Below are positions 24,127-32,792 of a stretch of 64,000 nucleotides of DNA, in pieces; within the stretch, counting starts at the first letter, position 1; each line of letters begins with the position of its first letter. The stretch is taken from contig NZ_JACHGW010000006.1 in assembly GCF_014202505.1 (NCBI RefSeq), positions 124,001-188,000 on the forward strand, given 5' to 3'. Source of the stretch: Armatimonas rosea. GTDB taxonomy: Bacteria; Armatimonadota; Armatimonadia; Armatimonadales; Armatimonadaceae. The position numbers and the translations under genes are program-made. The notes beneath the pieces are model-generated. The model saw only the letters and a list, made by a program, of their open reading frames with translations. It did not search any database and was not told the origin of the DNA.

Positions 24127-24299
24127 GGCATCCCTCCCCCCTGCCCCCTCCCTTCCCCTGAGACCCGACTTCGTCGGGGGGAAGGGAGGGGGGGACTGGC
24201 TCAACCCACCCCTCTGACTCCCCTCCCTTCGTCCCCGCGAAGCGGGATAAAGAGCGAAGGGAGGGGCCGGGGGAGGGATGTCAAACCGGGCAGGGATGT
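24127..24299. repeat. GC-rich nested palindrome block
   Basis: Outer arms CATCCCTCCCCC (from about 24130) and GGGGGAGGGATG (about 24270-24281). Two inner stems: CCCTCCCTTCCCC with GGGGGAAGGGAGGG (24150-24192), and a copy at about 24220-24266 that is the reverse complement of 5930-5976 with few changes. The 177 nt between the two flanking genes hold only this repeat block. It may also act as a terminator for the glycosyltransferase gene. Confidence 0.7.
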
Positions 24300-24303
24300 C
24301 AAA

Positions 24304-26139
24304 CTACGACACTAAGAAATACACCACCCGAAGCGCGGTGCCCGTTGCCTTGGGATTGCGCTTCTCCGAGAGTGTCAGGGTGAGCGTGTGCTCGCCGGAG
24401 CTAAGATCATCGGCGAGGATCACGGCCCAAGGCAGGTGCAGGCCGCCGCTCCAAGGCGTGTAGGTATCGAGAGGCGGGCGCGGCTTGCCGTCGATCACAC
24501 ACTCCACCACACCCGTGTCCGGCCCCGCAGCGATCATCAGGCCGACTGTGTTGCCCGTAAAGGTCAGGGTAAAGCGGCTCTTGGGAGTCGTGGCGACCAG
24601 TGCAGGAACCTTCACGAAGCCGTCGCGGGTGCCCTTGCCATCGGTGGGCTGCCACGACGGATCAAGTGCAAAGCCTTCGAGCTGCGTGGCGGCGTTAGGC
24701 AGGACATAGCGGCCCGCGCTGTAGCTGTGCCTATCGACCGGCTTGGGGAGCGGGTGCGGCTTGGTCGGGCGTGGCGTTGCGAGGGCGGAATCGAGCAGGC
24801 GCGTGATGCTATTGGCGTAGAGCTGGTGGCCAAAGGGCGAGGGATGCAGGTCCTTAAAGTCCTTCTCCCAGCTAAACTCCCCGGCGGCGATCCGCTCAGA
24901 GACCTCGCGGGTGAGGTCCAGCGACGGGTTCCCATAGCGCTCGGCGACCTTCTCGTGCTGCGCGACCGCCAGCGGGGTCTTGCCGGACTTCCAGTCCGCT
25001 AGGTGCTCGGGCATGGCAAAGTGCAGGTGGACGATATCGCACTCGGGCGCGACGGTGCGCACGTGCCGCACGACGCCCTCTAGGCCGCGCACCATGCGCT
25101 CGGGCGTCGTGAAGTTGGTCGGATCATTGACCGCCGCCTCCACAAAGAGCAGGTCCGGCTTGCCTTGGCCCAGCACATCGCTCTCCAGGCGGAAGGCGTG
25201 GGGGACCGAGCCCAGCGACGAAATCCCAGCGCGGATGAACGTGAACTGGGTCTGAGGAAAGCGCTGGGTGAGCCAGCTCTCCACTTGGGTGCGCCAGCCG
25301 TTAGGCGAGAAGGTGATCGAGCCGCCCAGAAACGCGACTGTCGCCTTGGGACCAAACGCCTTGAGCCCGCGCCGGAGCGTGTGGTAGCTCTTGCCCATCG
25401 TGTGGCGCTTGAAAAACTCCGCACTCTCGGGAATGCCGACCAGCGGGAAGTGGTGCCCCTGGCTCTCCGCGGTGCCCTCCTGGATCGTCACCACGTCCAT
25501 CGTGACGCCCAGCTTCTTGAGCCGCCGCTGCGCCTCCCGCGTGTTCTCGTCGGCGGGGACCACACGGTCGTTGAGGCTGACGACGTGGCGCAGGGGGATC
25601 TTGGCTTTCGCAATTACAGGCAGTAGGTCGAGTGGGTTCTGGTTGTAGGCTAGCGCCTCGGCGTCGGACTTGAAGCCGTAGCGCTCAAACGCGACCTTCC
25701 AGACCTGCGGCGCACCGACCCCCTTGCCCTTGCCACCGGGCCAGCTCTTGAGGTCCAGCACCGGCGTGTCAGCGTAGAGCGCGGCGATCCGCTCGGGGTG
25801 GCGCGCGGCATAGCGGTAGGCATAGAGCCCGCCTCGGCTCACGGCCTCCAGCGCAGGCCGCGCTCCCAGCCCGCGATTCTTCGTCACTTCGTCGTAGAAC
25901 GCGTCCCAGAGGTCCAGTGCCGCATCGCAGCCGAGCATCTCGCCCGTCTCCAGATAGGCCGTGTGCCATCCCGCGGCGAGCAAGGCACGGTCGATCTCGG
26001 CGTGAAAGTCTGGAAACGATGCCCGCCACACCCAGGGCCTCCCGGACTGCGGCACCTTGGGCTCGGTGATCCAGCCCTCCTTGCCCGCTACCGTGAAGGT
26101 CACCCGACGAAACCCGAACCACTCTGTTACTCGATCCAT
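24304..26139 (-). CDS. Two-domain esterase: alpha/beta hydrolase fused to SGNH/GDSL esterase plus beta-sandwich tail
   Basis: 611 residues. Residues ~1-245 form an alpha/beta hydrolase with SRGG nucleophile (Ser101), Asp191 (LNDRVVPADEN) and His229/230 (GHHFPLVG). Residues ~265-445 are an SGNH esterase: GGSIT (Ser274), GISSLGS (Gly block), VNDP (Asn338) and DLHPSPFGH (Asp430/His432). Residues ~470-611 are a beta-sandwich like the domain found beside such esterases (LTFTGNTVGLMIAAGPDTG). Both catalytic sets look intact, so it may remove two kinds of acyl group from glycans. No signal peptide seen. ATG 26137-26139 has CATACT 6 nt upstream. Confidence 0.8.
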   Translation of the reverse strand: MDRVTEWFGFRRVTFTVAGKEGWITEPKVPQSGRPWVWRASFPDFHAEIDRALLAAGWHTAYLETGEMLGCDAALDLWDAFYDEVTKNRGLGARPALEAVSRGGLYAYRYAARHPERIAALYADTPVLDLKSWPGGKGKGVGAPQVWKVAFERYGFKSDAEALAYNQNPLDLLPVIAKAKIPLRHVVSLNDRVVPADENTREAQRRLKKLGVTMDVVTIQEGTAESQGHHFPLVGIPESAEFFKRHTMGKSYHTLRRGLKAFGPKATVAFLGGSITFSPNGWRTQVESWLTQRFPQTQFTFIRAGISSLGSVPHAFRLESDVLGQGKPDLLFVEAAVNDPTNFTTPERMVRGLEGVVRHVRTVAPECDIVHLHFAMPEHLADWKSGKTPLAVAQHEKVAERYGNPSLDLTREVSERIAAGEFSWEKDFKDLHPSPFGHQLYANSITRLLDSALATPRPTKPHPLPKPVDRHSYSAGRYVLPNAATQLEGFALDPSWQPTDGKGTRDGFVKVPALVATTPKSRFTLTFTGNTVGLMIAAGPDTGVVECVIDGKPRPPLDTYTPWSGGLHLPWAVILADDLSSGEHTLTLTLSEKRNPKATGTALRVVYFLVS

Positions 26140-26145
26140 GCTCGC

Positions 26146-26151
26146 AGTATG
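26146..26151 (-). promoter_or_regulatory. -10-like CATACT for the fusion esterase
   Basis: Minus strand CATACT in the context CGGGCATACT, 6 nt before ATG 26139. It is the weakest match among the group but at the same spacing. Confidence 0.4.
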
Positions 26152-26176
26152 CCCGATTCTCCGCAGCCCTGGCAAG

Positions 26177-27544
26177 CTACTCCGCAGGTTTCCCCACCAC
26201 GGTCAGACGCTTGCGCTCGTACTCGTAGTCTTTTCGAAGATTCGGGGGACAGAGAGCCATGGCCTGATTGAAGTACTGCAGTGCCTTGTCAGCGTAGGCT
26301 TTTTGTTTCTCTGGATCGGTCGTGGCCGCTCCCTCACGCAGGTCGCGGTAGTGGCGGAAGCGCGCCAGCGCAATCGCCATCGTAAAGGGGATGGGAGGTG
26401 TGTAGCCTGTAGCTGGCCCTGCTCCTGTGGGGGGAGGCGAGGGGGGTGGGGGCGGAGCGGGCAGTGCGCGGACAGGAGCCGGAAGGGGAACCGTTACAGA
26501 AATCAGGTCCTTCTTGACATCGGCGAGCTTGAAGAGCTGACGAGCCTCATTGGCCCAACCGAGCTCTGTGAGGACATCCAGGGTGACGGTCTTGGGGCGC
26601 TTGGCGCCTGGAGCGAGCGGGGTGATACGTGCCAGATAGAGCTCGCTGTGCGAGTGGAGGCGATACGACGCAGCCGGATCGGTGCAGCGGTAGACTACGC
26701 CTTGGTCGTCGCGTGGGGCTTGTTCTTTGATCCAGCTCATGGTCTGGCGTGGCCCGTCTATGGGAGTGAGGCGGCTCATGTCCACCATTGCGGCGGTGGG
26801 CGGGGGCGCTGTCATCACCCGCTGCCGGCGCGCTAGTGGGCTTTGCAGCATGTTCGAGACGCGGCAGTATGCCGTTAAAGGGAGGCTCTCGGGCGCACCG
26901 GGCGGGCCAGGGGTGACATCGACCGCCACCTTGAGATTGCCCTCGGGGTCACTTGCGACAACGGTGGCATGGACGGTCACGCCACCACGGTAGGTTGTGT
27001 TGGGAGGCAGGAGCCGCGACGGGAGGCTCTGCTGGGTATCGATCACCGTGCCTTGGCGGACGAGCTCTAGGCCCTCGGTGGGGAGGGGCTGGTTGTAGGT
27101 GGCGCTCAGCTCGGCGAGGGGGGCACCACCGGTCTGGATGCGGTAGCCGGTGGGGAGGTTGGTTGTGGGATCGCGCTCGGGGAGAGACCACTCTTGCAGG
27201 AGGACAAGCTGGTTCTTGGCCGTAAGCTCACTCCCAAGGACAGTCAGAGGTGCCTTTCCGCGCCAGGGCTCCAGCGAGACATCCTCGCGGTTCTGGGTGG
27301 CGATACGAACACTATTGCCGATCCGCTCGTAGAGGAAGAGGGGCTTGGCTTGGCCCCAGATCTCCCAGGGAATCTGTTTCTTCTCCAGGAGGCGCCAGCC
27401 CTTGAGATGCCAGGTTGCCGCGCTATCGACCCGTCGGTCACCGAGTGGAACCGAGGGGGGCTTAGGTGCGGTCAGGCGCATGAAGGCAATAATGCTCGCA
27501 AAACCACCCAGGGACAAGAGGCCGATGCGCAAACGTGGGCTCAT
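26177..27544 (-). CDS. Membrane-anchored hypothetical protein
   Basis: 455 residues: an N-terminal hydrophobic helix (MSPRLRIGLLSLGGFASIIAFMRL), then a long exported region with beta-rich stretches (WRGKAPLTVLGSELTAKNQLVLLQEW, NTTYRGGVTVHATVVASDPEGNLKV), a proline-rich linker near residue 370 and a C-terminal helical pair ending in NQAMALCPPNLRKDYEYERKRLTV, possibly a degenerate TPR. No family recognised. ATG 27542-27544 is fixed by TATAAT 5 nt upstream. It is divergent from an NlpC/P60 gene, so it may belong to envelope maintenance. Confidence 0.65.
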   Translation of the reverse strand: MSPRLRIGLLSLGGFASIIAFMRLTAPKPPSVPLGDRRVDSAATWHLKGWRLLEKKQIPWEIWGQAKPLFLYERIGNSVRIATQNREDVSLEPWRGKAPLTVLGSELTAKNQLVLLQEWSLPERDPTTNLPTGYRIQTGGAPLAELSATYNQPLPTEGLELVRQGTVIDTQQSLPSRLLPPNTTYRGGVTVHATVVASDPEGNLKVAVDVTPGPPGAPESLPLTAYCRVSNMLQSPLARRQRVMTAPPPTAAMVDMSRLTPIDGPRQTMSWIKEQAPRDDQGVVYRCTDPAASYRLHSHSELYLARITPLAPGAKRPKTVTLDVLTELGWANEARQLFKLADVKKDLISVTVPLPAPVRALPAPPPPPSPPPTGAGPATGYTPPIPFTMAIALARFRHYRDLREGAATTDPEKQKAYADKALQYFNQAMALCPPNLRKDYEYERKRLTVVGKPAE

Positions 27545-27549
27545 GGTGC

Positions 27550-27609
27550 ATTATACCGGGAAGTTTTTCCGGCAGAGGCCTTGCAAACTAAGTCCATTTC
27601 GCCGATAAT
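27550..27609. promoter_or_regulatory. Divergent -10 elements near both start codons
   Basis: Minus strand TATAAT (27550-27555, context CCGGTATAAT) is 5 nt before ATG 27544. Plus strand GATAAT (27604-27609) is 7 nt before GTG 27617. Confidence 0.55.
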
Positions 27610-27616
27610 CGACCTT

Positions 27617-28531
27617 GTGAAGACACTCTCTGGAACTCTTGCCTTACTCACACTGGTGCTGGCTCCGGCCACACAAGCTCAGGAAAACAGCGGAAACAGC
27701 TCCCTGGATGTCACGGTCAACACGGGCTCCGCGCCCTCGTCGGCTGCATCACGCGCCGTGGGGACAGCGGGGACCCAGAAAGCCAAGCTCCCTCCTCTCT
27801 CGAAGTCGGCGCCGGCTCCGAACCGGGGAACCCTCTCCAGCCGTGCGGGCCGCCCTCAGGAGCCGCAGGCCGCTCCCACAAAAGTGATCGTCCGGCCGGC
27901 CAAGGTGGTCATCGACTCCGTGGGGGTGCGTGTCTCCCGGACCGACAGCTCGAAGATCCTCTCGGTCGCGACTGTGGGGCAGACCCTGGCGGTTCTCTCG
28001 GAGCTGGAGGGCTTCTACGGGATCCTGATGCGCAACAATACGATTGGCTGGGTTCCCAAAGAGTCGATGGAGCTCCTGGACTACGACCAAGAGGTCACCC
28101 TGGAGCAGACCGCTCCCACCCCAAGTGGCACCCCCGAGATCGCCGAGCGTGGCGGGCTCTCCGCGAAGCAGCGCCAGGTCCTGCGCGAGGCATTCACCTA
28201 CATGGGCGTCCCCTATGTCTGGGCTGGCAACACGCGCTCTGGGCTAGACTGCTCCGCATTTGTCAAGAATGTCTTCTCGACGGTCGGTGTCTCGCTTCCG
28301 CGGCACTCTGGCGACCAGACCGTCGTGGGGCAGAAGATCACCGACACGGGCGAGCTGCTTCCCGGTGACCGGCTCTACTTTGCGATGAAGGGCGGCTCGA
28401 CCATCACGCACACCGGAATCTATATCGGTGATGGGCTCTTTATCCACGCCTCGACCAACCATAAGTGCGTCGATGTGGACAATCTTTTCAAGAGCTACGT
28501 CAATAAGCTAGTCGCCATTCGCCGCGACTAG
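27617..28531 (+). CDS. Secreted NlpC/P60 peptidoglycan hydrolase with SH3 domain
   Basis: 304 residues from GTG 27617. Signal peptide MKTLSGTLALLTLVLAPATQAQ, a low-complexity linker, a bacterial SH3 domain (VRVSRTDSSKILSVATVGQTL to GWVPKESMELL, about 105-155), and a C-terminal NlpC/P60 domain with catalytic Cys in SGLDCSAFVKNVF, His in ITHTGIYIG and a second polar residue in FIHAS. It cleaves peptide stems of peptidoglycan. The frame continues far upstream but antisense to the divergent gene. Its stop codon lies within a perfect inverted repeat (28501-28538). A second NlpC/P60 gene is at 31003. Confidence 0.87.
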   Translation: MKTLSGTLALLTLVLAPATQAQENSGNSSLDVTVNTGSAPSSAASRAVGTAGTQKAKLPPLSKSAPAPNRGTLSSRAGRPQEPQAAPTKVIVRPAKVVIDSVGVRVSRTDSSKILSVATVGQTLAVLSELEGFYGILMRNNTIGWVPKESMELLDYDQEVTLEQTAPTPSGTPEIAERGGLSAKQRQVLREAFTYMGVPYVWAGNTRSGLDCSAFVKNVFSTVGVSLPRHSGDQTVVGQKITDTGELLPGDRLYFAMKGGSTITHTGIYIGDGLFIHASTNHKCVDVDNLFKSYVNKLVAIRRD

Positions 28532-28538
28532 CTTATTG
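28501..28538 (+). terminator. 14-bp perfect stem-loop overlapping the stop codon
   Basis: CAATAAGCTAGTCG (28501-28514) and its exact complement (28525-28538) with a 10-nt loop. The TAG stop (28529-28531) lies in the right arm. No T-run follows directly, so it may be a terminator needing a factor, or an mRNA 3'-end stabiliser; it also faces the end of the converging kinase gene. Confidence 0.5.
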
Positions 28539-28552
28539 GCGTAGCTCACGGG

Positions 28553-29752
28553 TTATTTTAGGGGCAGGCGTAGCCGGATTCGTGTGCCTTCGCCCGGCGC
28601 ACTCTCGATCACGAGCTCGCCGCCCTGACCCTCCGCGCGCTCCCGCATGCTCATCAGCCCGATCCCAGAGCCCAGCTCTGCCACATCAAAGCCCGGGCCG
28701 TCATCGGCAACCACGAGTGTGAGGGTTTTGGGGTCCCGCGTGACGGTTACGCTGGCTTGAGTTGCGCCAATCGCGTGCTTGGCCGCATTGATGAGCCCCT
28801 CTTGCGCGACCCGGAGAACCGAGAGGCGAACTTGCTCGGGGAGGCCGCTCAGGAGGTCGGAGCCCTCGGTCTTTATTGGGAGGCCTGTGCGCCGCGAGAG
28901 ACGTTCCGCCTCAGCCGCGAGGGAGACCTCGGTGGACCAGGGACGGTTGAAGAAGGTCCAGTCCCGAACCTGCTGCATCGCCTCGCGGAGGGTCTGTGCC
29001 TCGTCTTTTAGGATAACAATGGTTGGGTCACTGGCATCGGCCTTCTCCCGCACCCGTGCGGCGAGCTCTAGGCGCATGACCGCAGCGGCCAGGCTATTTC
29101 CCACCCCATCATGAACCTCGCGGGAGAGCGACGAGCGCTGCTCGGTGAGCTCCAGCTCGGACTTGAGGTTGGCCAGCTCCGCCGAGACCTGCTCGGAGCG
29201 CTCGCGCAGGCGCCGCACGACCGAGCTTACGGCGAGCAAGAGCCCCATCCGCACCACCATCTCCAGCGCGTAGGCCGCCCAGTCGGGGGTACTTGACGGA
29301 GACGGGACGGTTCCCAGAAAGAGCGCGAGGCACGCCCCGGAGCGGGTGATAGTGGCCTCGACCCGGTTCTCCAGCAGGGTCTCTCCCGCTAGGACAACAA
29401 AGGCGACCACCCAGATCGCGCTCTGGAGCCCCCCCGAAAACCGGAGCCCCAGCGCGATACAGATCAGGTCCACGGAGACAAAGAGCCAGCCGAGGCTGTA
29501 GTAGACCCGGGCCGCGATTCCCTGCTGGTCACGGCGTGCCGAGGCCCAGTTGCGGACTGCGAGATTGACCATGACCAGCGTGAGAACTCCAAGAAAGGGC
29601 TCCAGCTGAATGGGAGGAGCGGCCCGGTCGACCCCGCTGGCGCGTGCGAATGCCCAGGCGACAATGCCCACAACACAGGCCCAGTAGACTCCATTGGGAT
29701 TGCGTCGTACCCGCACACTCAGGCGCTGCGCACGGTGGGTGAGAGTACGCAT
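28553..29752 (-). CDS. NarL-type sensor histidine kinase (orphan)
   Basis: 399 residues. About six membrane helices in residues 20-180, then HisKA_3 dimerisation with REVHDGVGN (phospho-acceptor His214), and an HATPase_c domain with RVAQEGLINAAKHA (N box), DDGPGFD (G1 box) and GIGLMSMRERAEGQGGEL (G2 box). The LuxR/NarL-family response regulator that should partner it is not in the window, so it is an orphan here. It begins 6 nt after the M48 peptidase stop and is presumably cotranscribed, hinting at sensing of envelope state. Confidence 0.85.
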   Translation of the reverse strand: MRTLTHRAQRLSVRVRRNPNGVYWACVVGIVAWAFARASGVDRAAPPIQLEPFLGVLTLVMVNLAVRNWASARRDQQGIAARVYYSLGWLFVSVDLICIALGLRFSGGLQSAIWVVAFVVLAGETLLENRVEATITRSGACLALFLGTVPSPSSTPDWAAYALEMVVRMGLLLAVSSVVRRLRERSEQVSAELANLKSELELTEQRSSLSREVHDGVGNSLAAAVMRLELAARVREKADASDPTIVILKDEAQTLREAMQQVRDWTFFNRPWSTEVSLAAEAERLSRRTGLPIKTEGSDLLSGLPEQVRLSVLRVAQEGLINAAKHAIGATQASVTVTRDPKTLTLVVADDGPGFDVAELGSGIGLMSMRERAEGQGGELVIESAPGEGTRIRLRLPLK

Positions 29753-29758
29753 ACGGGG

Positions 29759-30901
29759 CTACAGCGTTCCATTGAGGACATAGCGGTAGAGCGAGAGGCG
29801 TAGCATCTTGCAGGCATCGTCGGCGAGCTTGTCCACGGGCGCGGCACCATCGCTGGTCTCTAGGGTCACGAGGTGCTGACCACGGATCTGGATCGACGTG
29901 CCTTGCTTGCGAACGTCGTAGACCTGCAGGTCCTGGTCGAGCGCCTTGTCCAGCGCCGCCGCGACCTCTTTGGCCCGCTCGGGCTTGGGGGTACGCAGAA
30001 AAACCTTGCCATCGAGGAGCACCTCGGTGAGGGTGCCATCGGCGCGGGTGGCGACCTTGAGGATATCTGCGGTGGCGCGGCGGTTGATGGGCAGTCCCAT
30101 CTGGGTAATCTGCGCGATCATCGCCTCGGCGCGGACCTTCTCCGGCGGGTGGGTGCGGAAGATGCCCAGCTCGACATCGGGGTGACTGCGCTGGTCGCGG
30201 GCCAAGCGCTCCATGAACGTGAGCATCCCGACTGGGTTGTAGCCCGCTTTCTGCGCAAGAATGATCCCGCCCTGGTCGGCGTCGCGCTCGGCGGTCTGGC
30301 CGTAGCCGTTTACCTTCTGGATCGCCAGGAGCTGAAAGCCCGTGAGGAGGTTGCCCGTGTCTTGGAGGGGGACCTTTCCCAGGATCGCCCCGAGTGCCGC
30401 GATCGCCATCTGGGTGTTGAGCTTGCTCTGCTCACGCTGGAGTTTTGCTCCATGGCTGTGAGCCGCGTGGATAATCTCATGGCCCACGACCCCGGCTAGC
30501 TCATCGTCGGACTGGGCGTACTTCAGGAGACCTTTATTGACATAGACATAGCCACCGGGGAGGGCAAAGGCGTTGGTGTCTGGGTCATCGACAATAAAGA
30601 AGCGGTAGACAAAGGGGCGCGAGATCTTGTTCTCGCTGCCGTAGAGAGCGGGAATCGGGGTCTGGTTGATGATGGCCGCGAGCTTCTGCCCCATGGTCTC
30701 GACCCGCTTCACGAGGGCCGGGTCGGTGACCAGCTTGAGGCCGCTCTTGATCATCTCCTCATGCGACTCGCGCCCGAGCTTGACCTCGGGATCTTCCAGG
30801 GGCGCGGCGGCGGGCTTCTTGTCTTGCGGGAGTGCTCGTGGGGTGAGCGCGGGGAGGGCAAGGCAGAAGGCAGTGGCAAGTAGGGCAGCGGTGCGTCTCA
30901 T
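29759..30901 (-). CDS. M48 family zinc metallopeptidase, secreted (BepA/YfgC-like)
   Basis: 380 residues. Signal peptide MRRTAALLATAFCLALPALTPRA, zinc motif HEIIHAAHSH (His141, Glu142, His145), third ligand in TAERDADQGG, and substrate region NAFALPGGYVYVNKGLL, all typical of periplasmic M48 enzymes that police outer-envelope proteins. The C-terminal ~110 residues are a beta-rich extension without TPR repeats, unlike BepA. ATG 30899-30901; a TAGAAT box lies 12 nt upstream. First gene of the peptidase-kinase pair. Confidence 0.85.
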   Translation of the reverse strand: MRRTAALLATAFCLALPALTPRALPQDKKPAAAPLEDPEVKLGRESHEEMIKSGLKLVTDPALVKRVETMGQKLAAIINQTPIPALYGSENKISRPFVYRFFIVDDPDTNAFALPGGYVYVNKGLLKYAQSDDELAGVVGHEIIHAAHSHGAKLQREQSKLNTQMAIAALGAILGKVPLQDTGNLLTGFQLLAIQKVNGYGQTAERDADQGGIILAQKAGYNPVGMLTFMERLARDQRSHPDVELGIFRTHPPEKVRAEAMIAQITQMGLPINRRATADILKVATRADGTLTEVLLDGKVFLRTPKPERAKEVAAALDKALDQDLQVYDVRKQGTSIQIRGQHLVTLETSDGAAPVDKLADDACKMLRLSLYRYVLNGTL

Positions 30902-30944
30902 AGTCGTTTGCTTATTCTACGTCAATTGTGCCCCAATTGTTCCA

Positions 30945-30979
30945 AAAGGAAAACGGGCGAGGCTGAAAGAGCCTCGCCC
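30945..30979 (-). terminator. Rho-independent terminator after the NlpC/P60 gene at 31003
   Basis: Perfect 10-bp stem GGGCGAGGCT / AGCCTCGCCC (30955-30979) with a 5-nt loop, followed on the minus strand by GTTTTCCTTTT. Confidence 0.85.
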
Positions 30980-31002
30980 GCTTCGTGCTGTGGAGAGCGC
31001 GC

Positions 31003-31698
31003 TTACTTGAAGCGGCGAGCTCCCGCGTACTTGCTGTTGTAGTAGGGCAGGTCGAGGGGGTCCATCACGACTCCCCGCTTGCTACTGGCGGCGTGGACAA
31101 ACATCCCATTGCCAACATACATCCCGACATGGGAGATTCCAGAGCGGTAGGTTCCTGCAAAGAAGACAATGTCACCCGGCTGGAGCTCACTGCGGGAGAT
31201 CTTCTTTCCCTGACCGAACTGCTCGCGGGCGGTGCGGGGAAGGGAGACTCCCTCACCCTGCATCAGGTGCTGCACAAAGCTGGAGCAGTCAAAGACCCCG
31301 TTGGTGCCCGATGCCCCGAAGCGGTAGCGTGCACCGCGGTAGGAGAGGGCTCGGGAGATGAGCTTGGAGTTGGTTCCGGTACGCCCATTGCGAGGTCCGA
31401 GGTTGGCCTCTGCGGCGGCGCGGCTCTTGGCGATCTGGTCTTCGCTGGCCCCGAGGGTATGGTCGAGCTCTTCGTCCCCGGTCTCAAGCGTCACATTAAT
31501 GGTGTTCTCGTCGTCAGGATCGGTGGTGCGGGGCGCGGCGGGCTTGGCCTTGATGGGAGCGGCGGGGGCTTTTGCCTTAGGGGCTCCCTCAAAGCGGGAG
31601 CGGTTCTGGGGAGCGGCGAAGCTGGTACTGGTGAGAGCAAACAAAGTGAAGGCGATGGTGGTTTGTGTCTGCAGTCGGAGGTTCTTAGAGCGCGTCAA
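31003..31698 (-). CDS. Secreted NlpC/P60 peptidoglycan hydrolase
   Basis: 231 residues from TTG 31696-31698, preceded by AAGGAA in the usual place. Signal region TTIAFTLFALTSTSFA, a Lys/Pro/Ala-rich linker, then NlpC/P60 with Cys in GVFDCSSFVQHLM, His in ISHVGMYVG and a third residue in FVHAASS. No SH3 domain, unlike the enzyme at 27617. A textbook terminator follows at 30945. Divergent from the DUF4412-like pair; a TACACT box (minus, about 31738-31743) may be its promoter. Confidence 0.87.
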   Translation of the reverse strand: MTRSKNLRLQTQTTIAFTLFALTSTSFAAPQNRSRFEGAPKAKAPAAPIKAKPAAPRTTDPDDENTINVTLETGDEELDHTLGASEDQIAKSRAAAEANLGPRNGRTGTNSKLISRALSYRGARYRFGASGTNGVFDCSSFVQHLMQGEGVSLPRTAREQFGQGKKISRSELQPGDIVFFAGTYRSGISHVGMYVGNGMFVHAASSKRGVVMDPLDLPYYNSKYAGARRFK

Positions 31699-31865
31699 TA
31701 TTCCTTGTTCCTTTTCCTAACTGTCCTGTCCGCGATCAGTGTAACCCGCGCCTCTAAAGATTGTCAATAGGGGATGTGACATCGACACGGGTTTTTCCGT
31801 ACAAATTATGGGGGCTGTCGGGTATTCTCCCTAGTGTCTTTGGCGAAAGAAAGGTAACTTTTGTG

Positions 31866-32789
31866 ATGCGAATTTTTTCTGTTACTCGGGCTCTGGTGCC
31901 TGGTCTGGTTCTGATTGGTCTGGTAGGGACGGCGCATGCGGACCTGAAAGTGGTCTCGAAGATGACGATGGACGCTCCTGCGATGGGGGGGCTGGGGGGC
32001 CTCGGTGGGGGTGCTCCTGCGACTCCCAAGCCCGGTGAGGCGGTCAAGTCCGTGACCTACTACAAGGGAAGCAAGGTTCGCACCGAGGATGCCGCTGGCA
32101 TTATCACGGTCACCGACAACGAGGCGGGGACCATCACACGAATCGACCCTAAGAAGAAGACCTACTCGACCATCAAGCTGACCGAGCTCACCGAGCAGCT
32201 GACGGGGGCGGGTGGCCCTGGCGCGCAGTTTATGGAGATGCTGGACATGAAGGTCAAGGCCGATGTCAAGAAGGGCGGCCATGAGCGTGAGATCGCAGGC
32301 AAGAAGGCGACCGACTACCTCTGGACCGCGACCATGAGCATGAGCCTCAAGGGGGCCGCTGAGGGTGCTGGCGGGATCGCGGGTGAGGTTGCCAATATCT
32401 CCATGGAGGGCGAGCAGTGGACCACCGAGGATGTCAAGCTCCCCGGCACCCCCGCCACGGCCAAGACCGCGGCTGCACCAGCACTCCCAGGACTCGGCGG
32501 CGGCATGATGGGGGGCATGATGAAGATGATGAACAACATGCCTGGCATGAAGACCATGATGGATAAGCTGGCGGAGATCAAGGGATTCTCGCTCCTGACC
32601 AACATGAAGATCAAGATCAAGAGCCCGTTTGCGGAGGCACAGGGGGCTGATCTCTCCAAGCCCATCACCAACACGACCGAGGTGCTGGAGCTGAGCGAAG
32701 CGGCACTCGACGACACGCTCTTTGCGGTTCCTGCGGGGTTCAAGAAGGTTGCCTACGAGACACCGCAGCTCCCAGGGTTCGGAGGCTAG
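31866..32789 (+). CDS. Secreted DUF4412-like protein, paralog 1
   Basis: 307 residues from ATG 31866. Signal peptide MRIFSVTRALVPGLVLIGLVGTAHA, then DLKVVSKMTM, YYKGSKVRTEDAAG, RIDPKKKTYSTIKL and EIAGKKATDYLWTATMSM, the pattern of DUF4412/LolA-like lipocalin-type domains that coat or ferry hydrophobic ligands. A Met/Gly-rich insert (GGGMMGGMMKMMNNMPGM) is unusual and could bind metal. 3 nt before its paralog, so cotranscribed. The in-frame extension upstream to 31761 lacks support. Function unproven. Confidence 0.7.
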   Translation: MRIFSVTRALVPGLVLIGLVGTAHADLKVVSKMTMDAPAMGGLGGLGGGAPATPKPGEAVKSVTYYKGSKVRTEDAAGIITVTDNEAGTITRIDPKKKTYSTIKLTELTEQLTGAGGPGAQFMEMLDMKVKADVKKGGHEREIAGKKATDYLWTATMSMSLKGAAEGAGGIAGEVANISMEGEQWTTEDVKLPGTPATAKTAAAPALPGLGGGMMGGMMKMMNNMPGMKTMMDKLAEIKGFSLLTNMKIKIKSPFAEAQGADLSKPITNTTEVLELSEAALDDTLFAVPAGFKKVAYETPQLPGFGG

Positions 32790-32792
32790 GCG

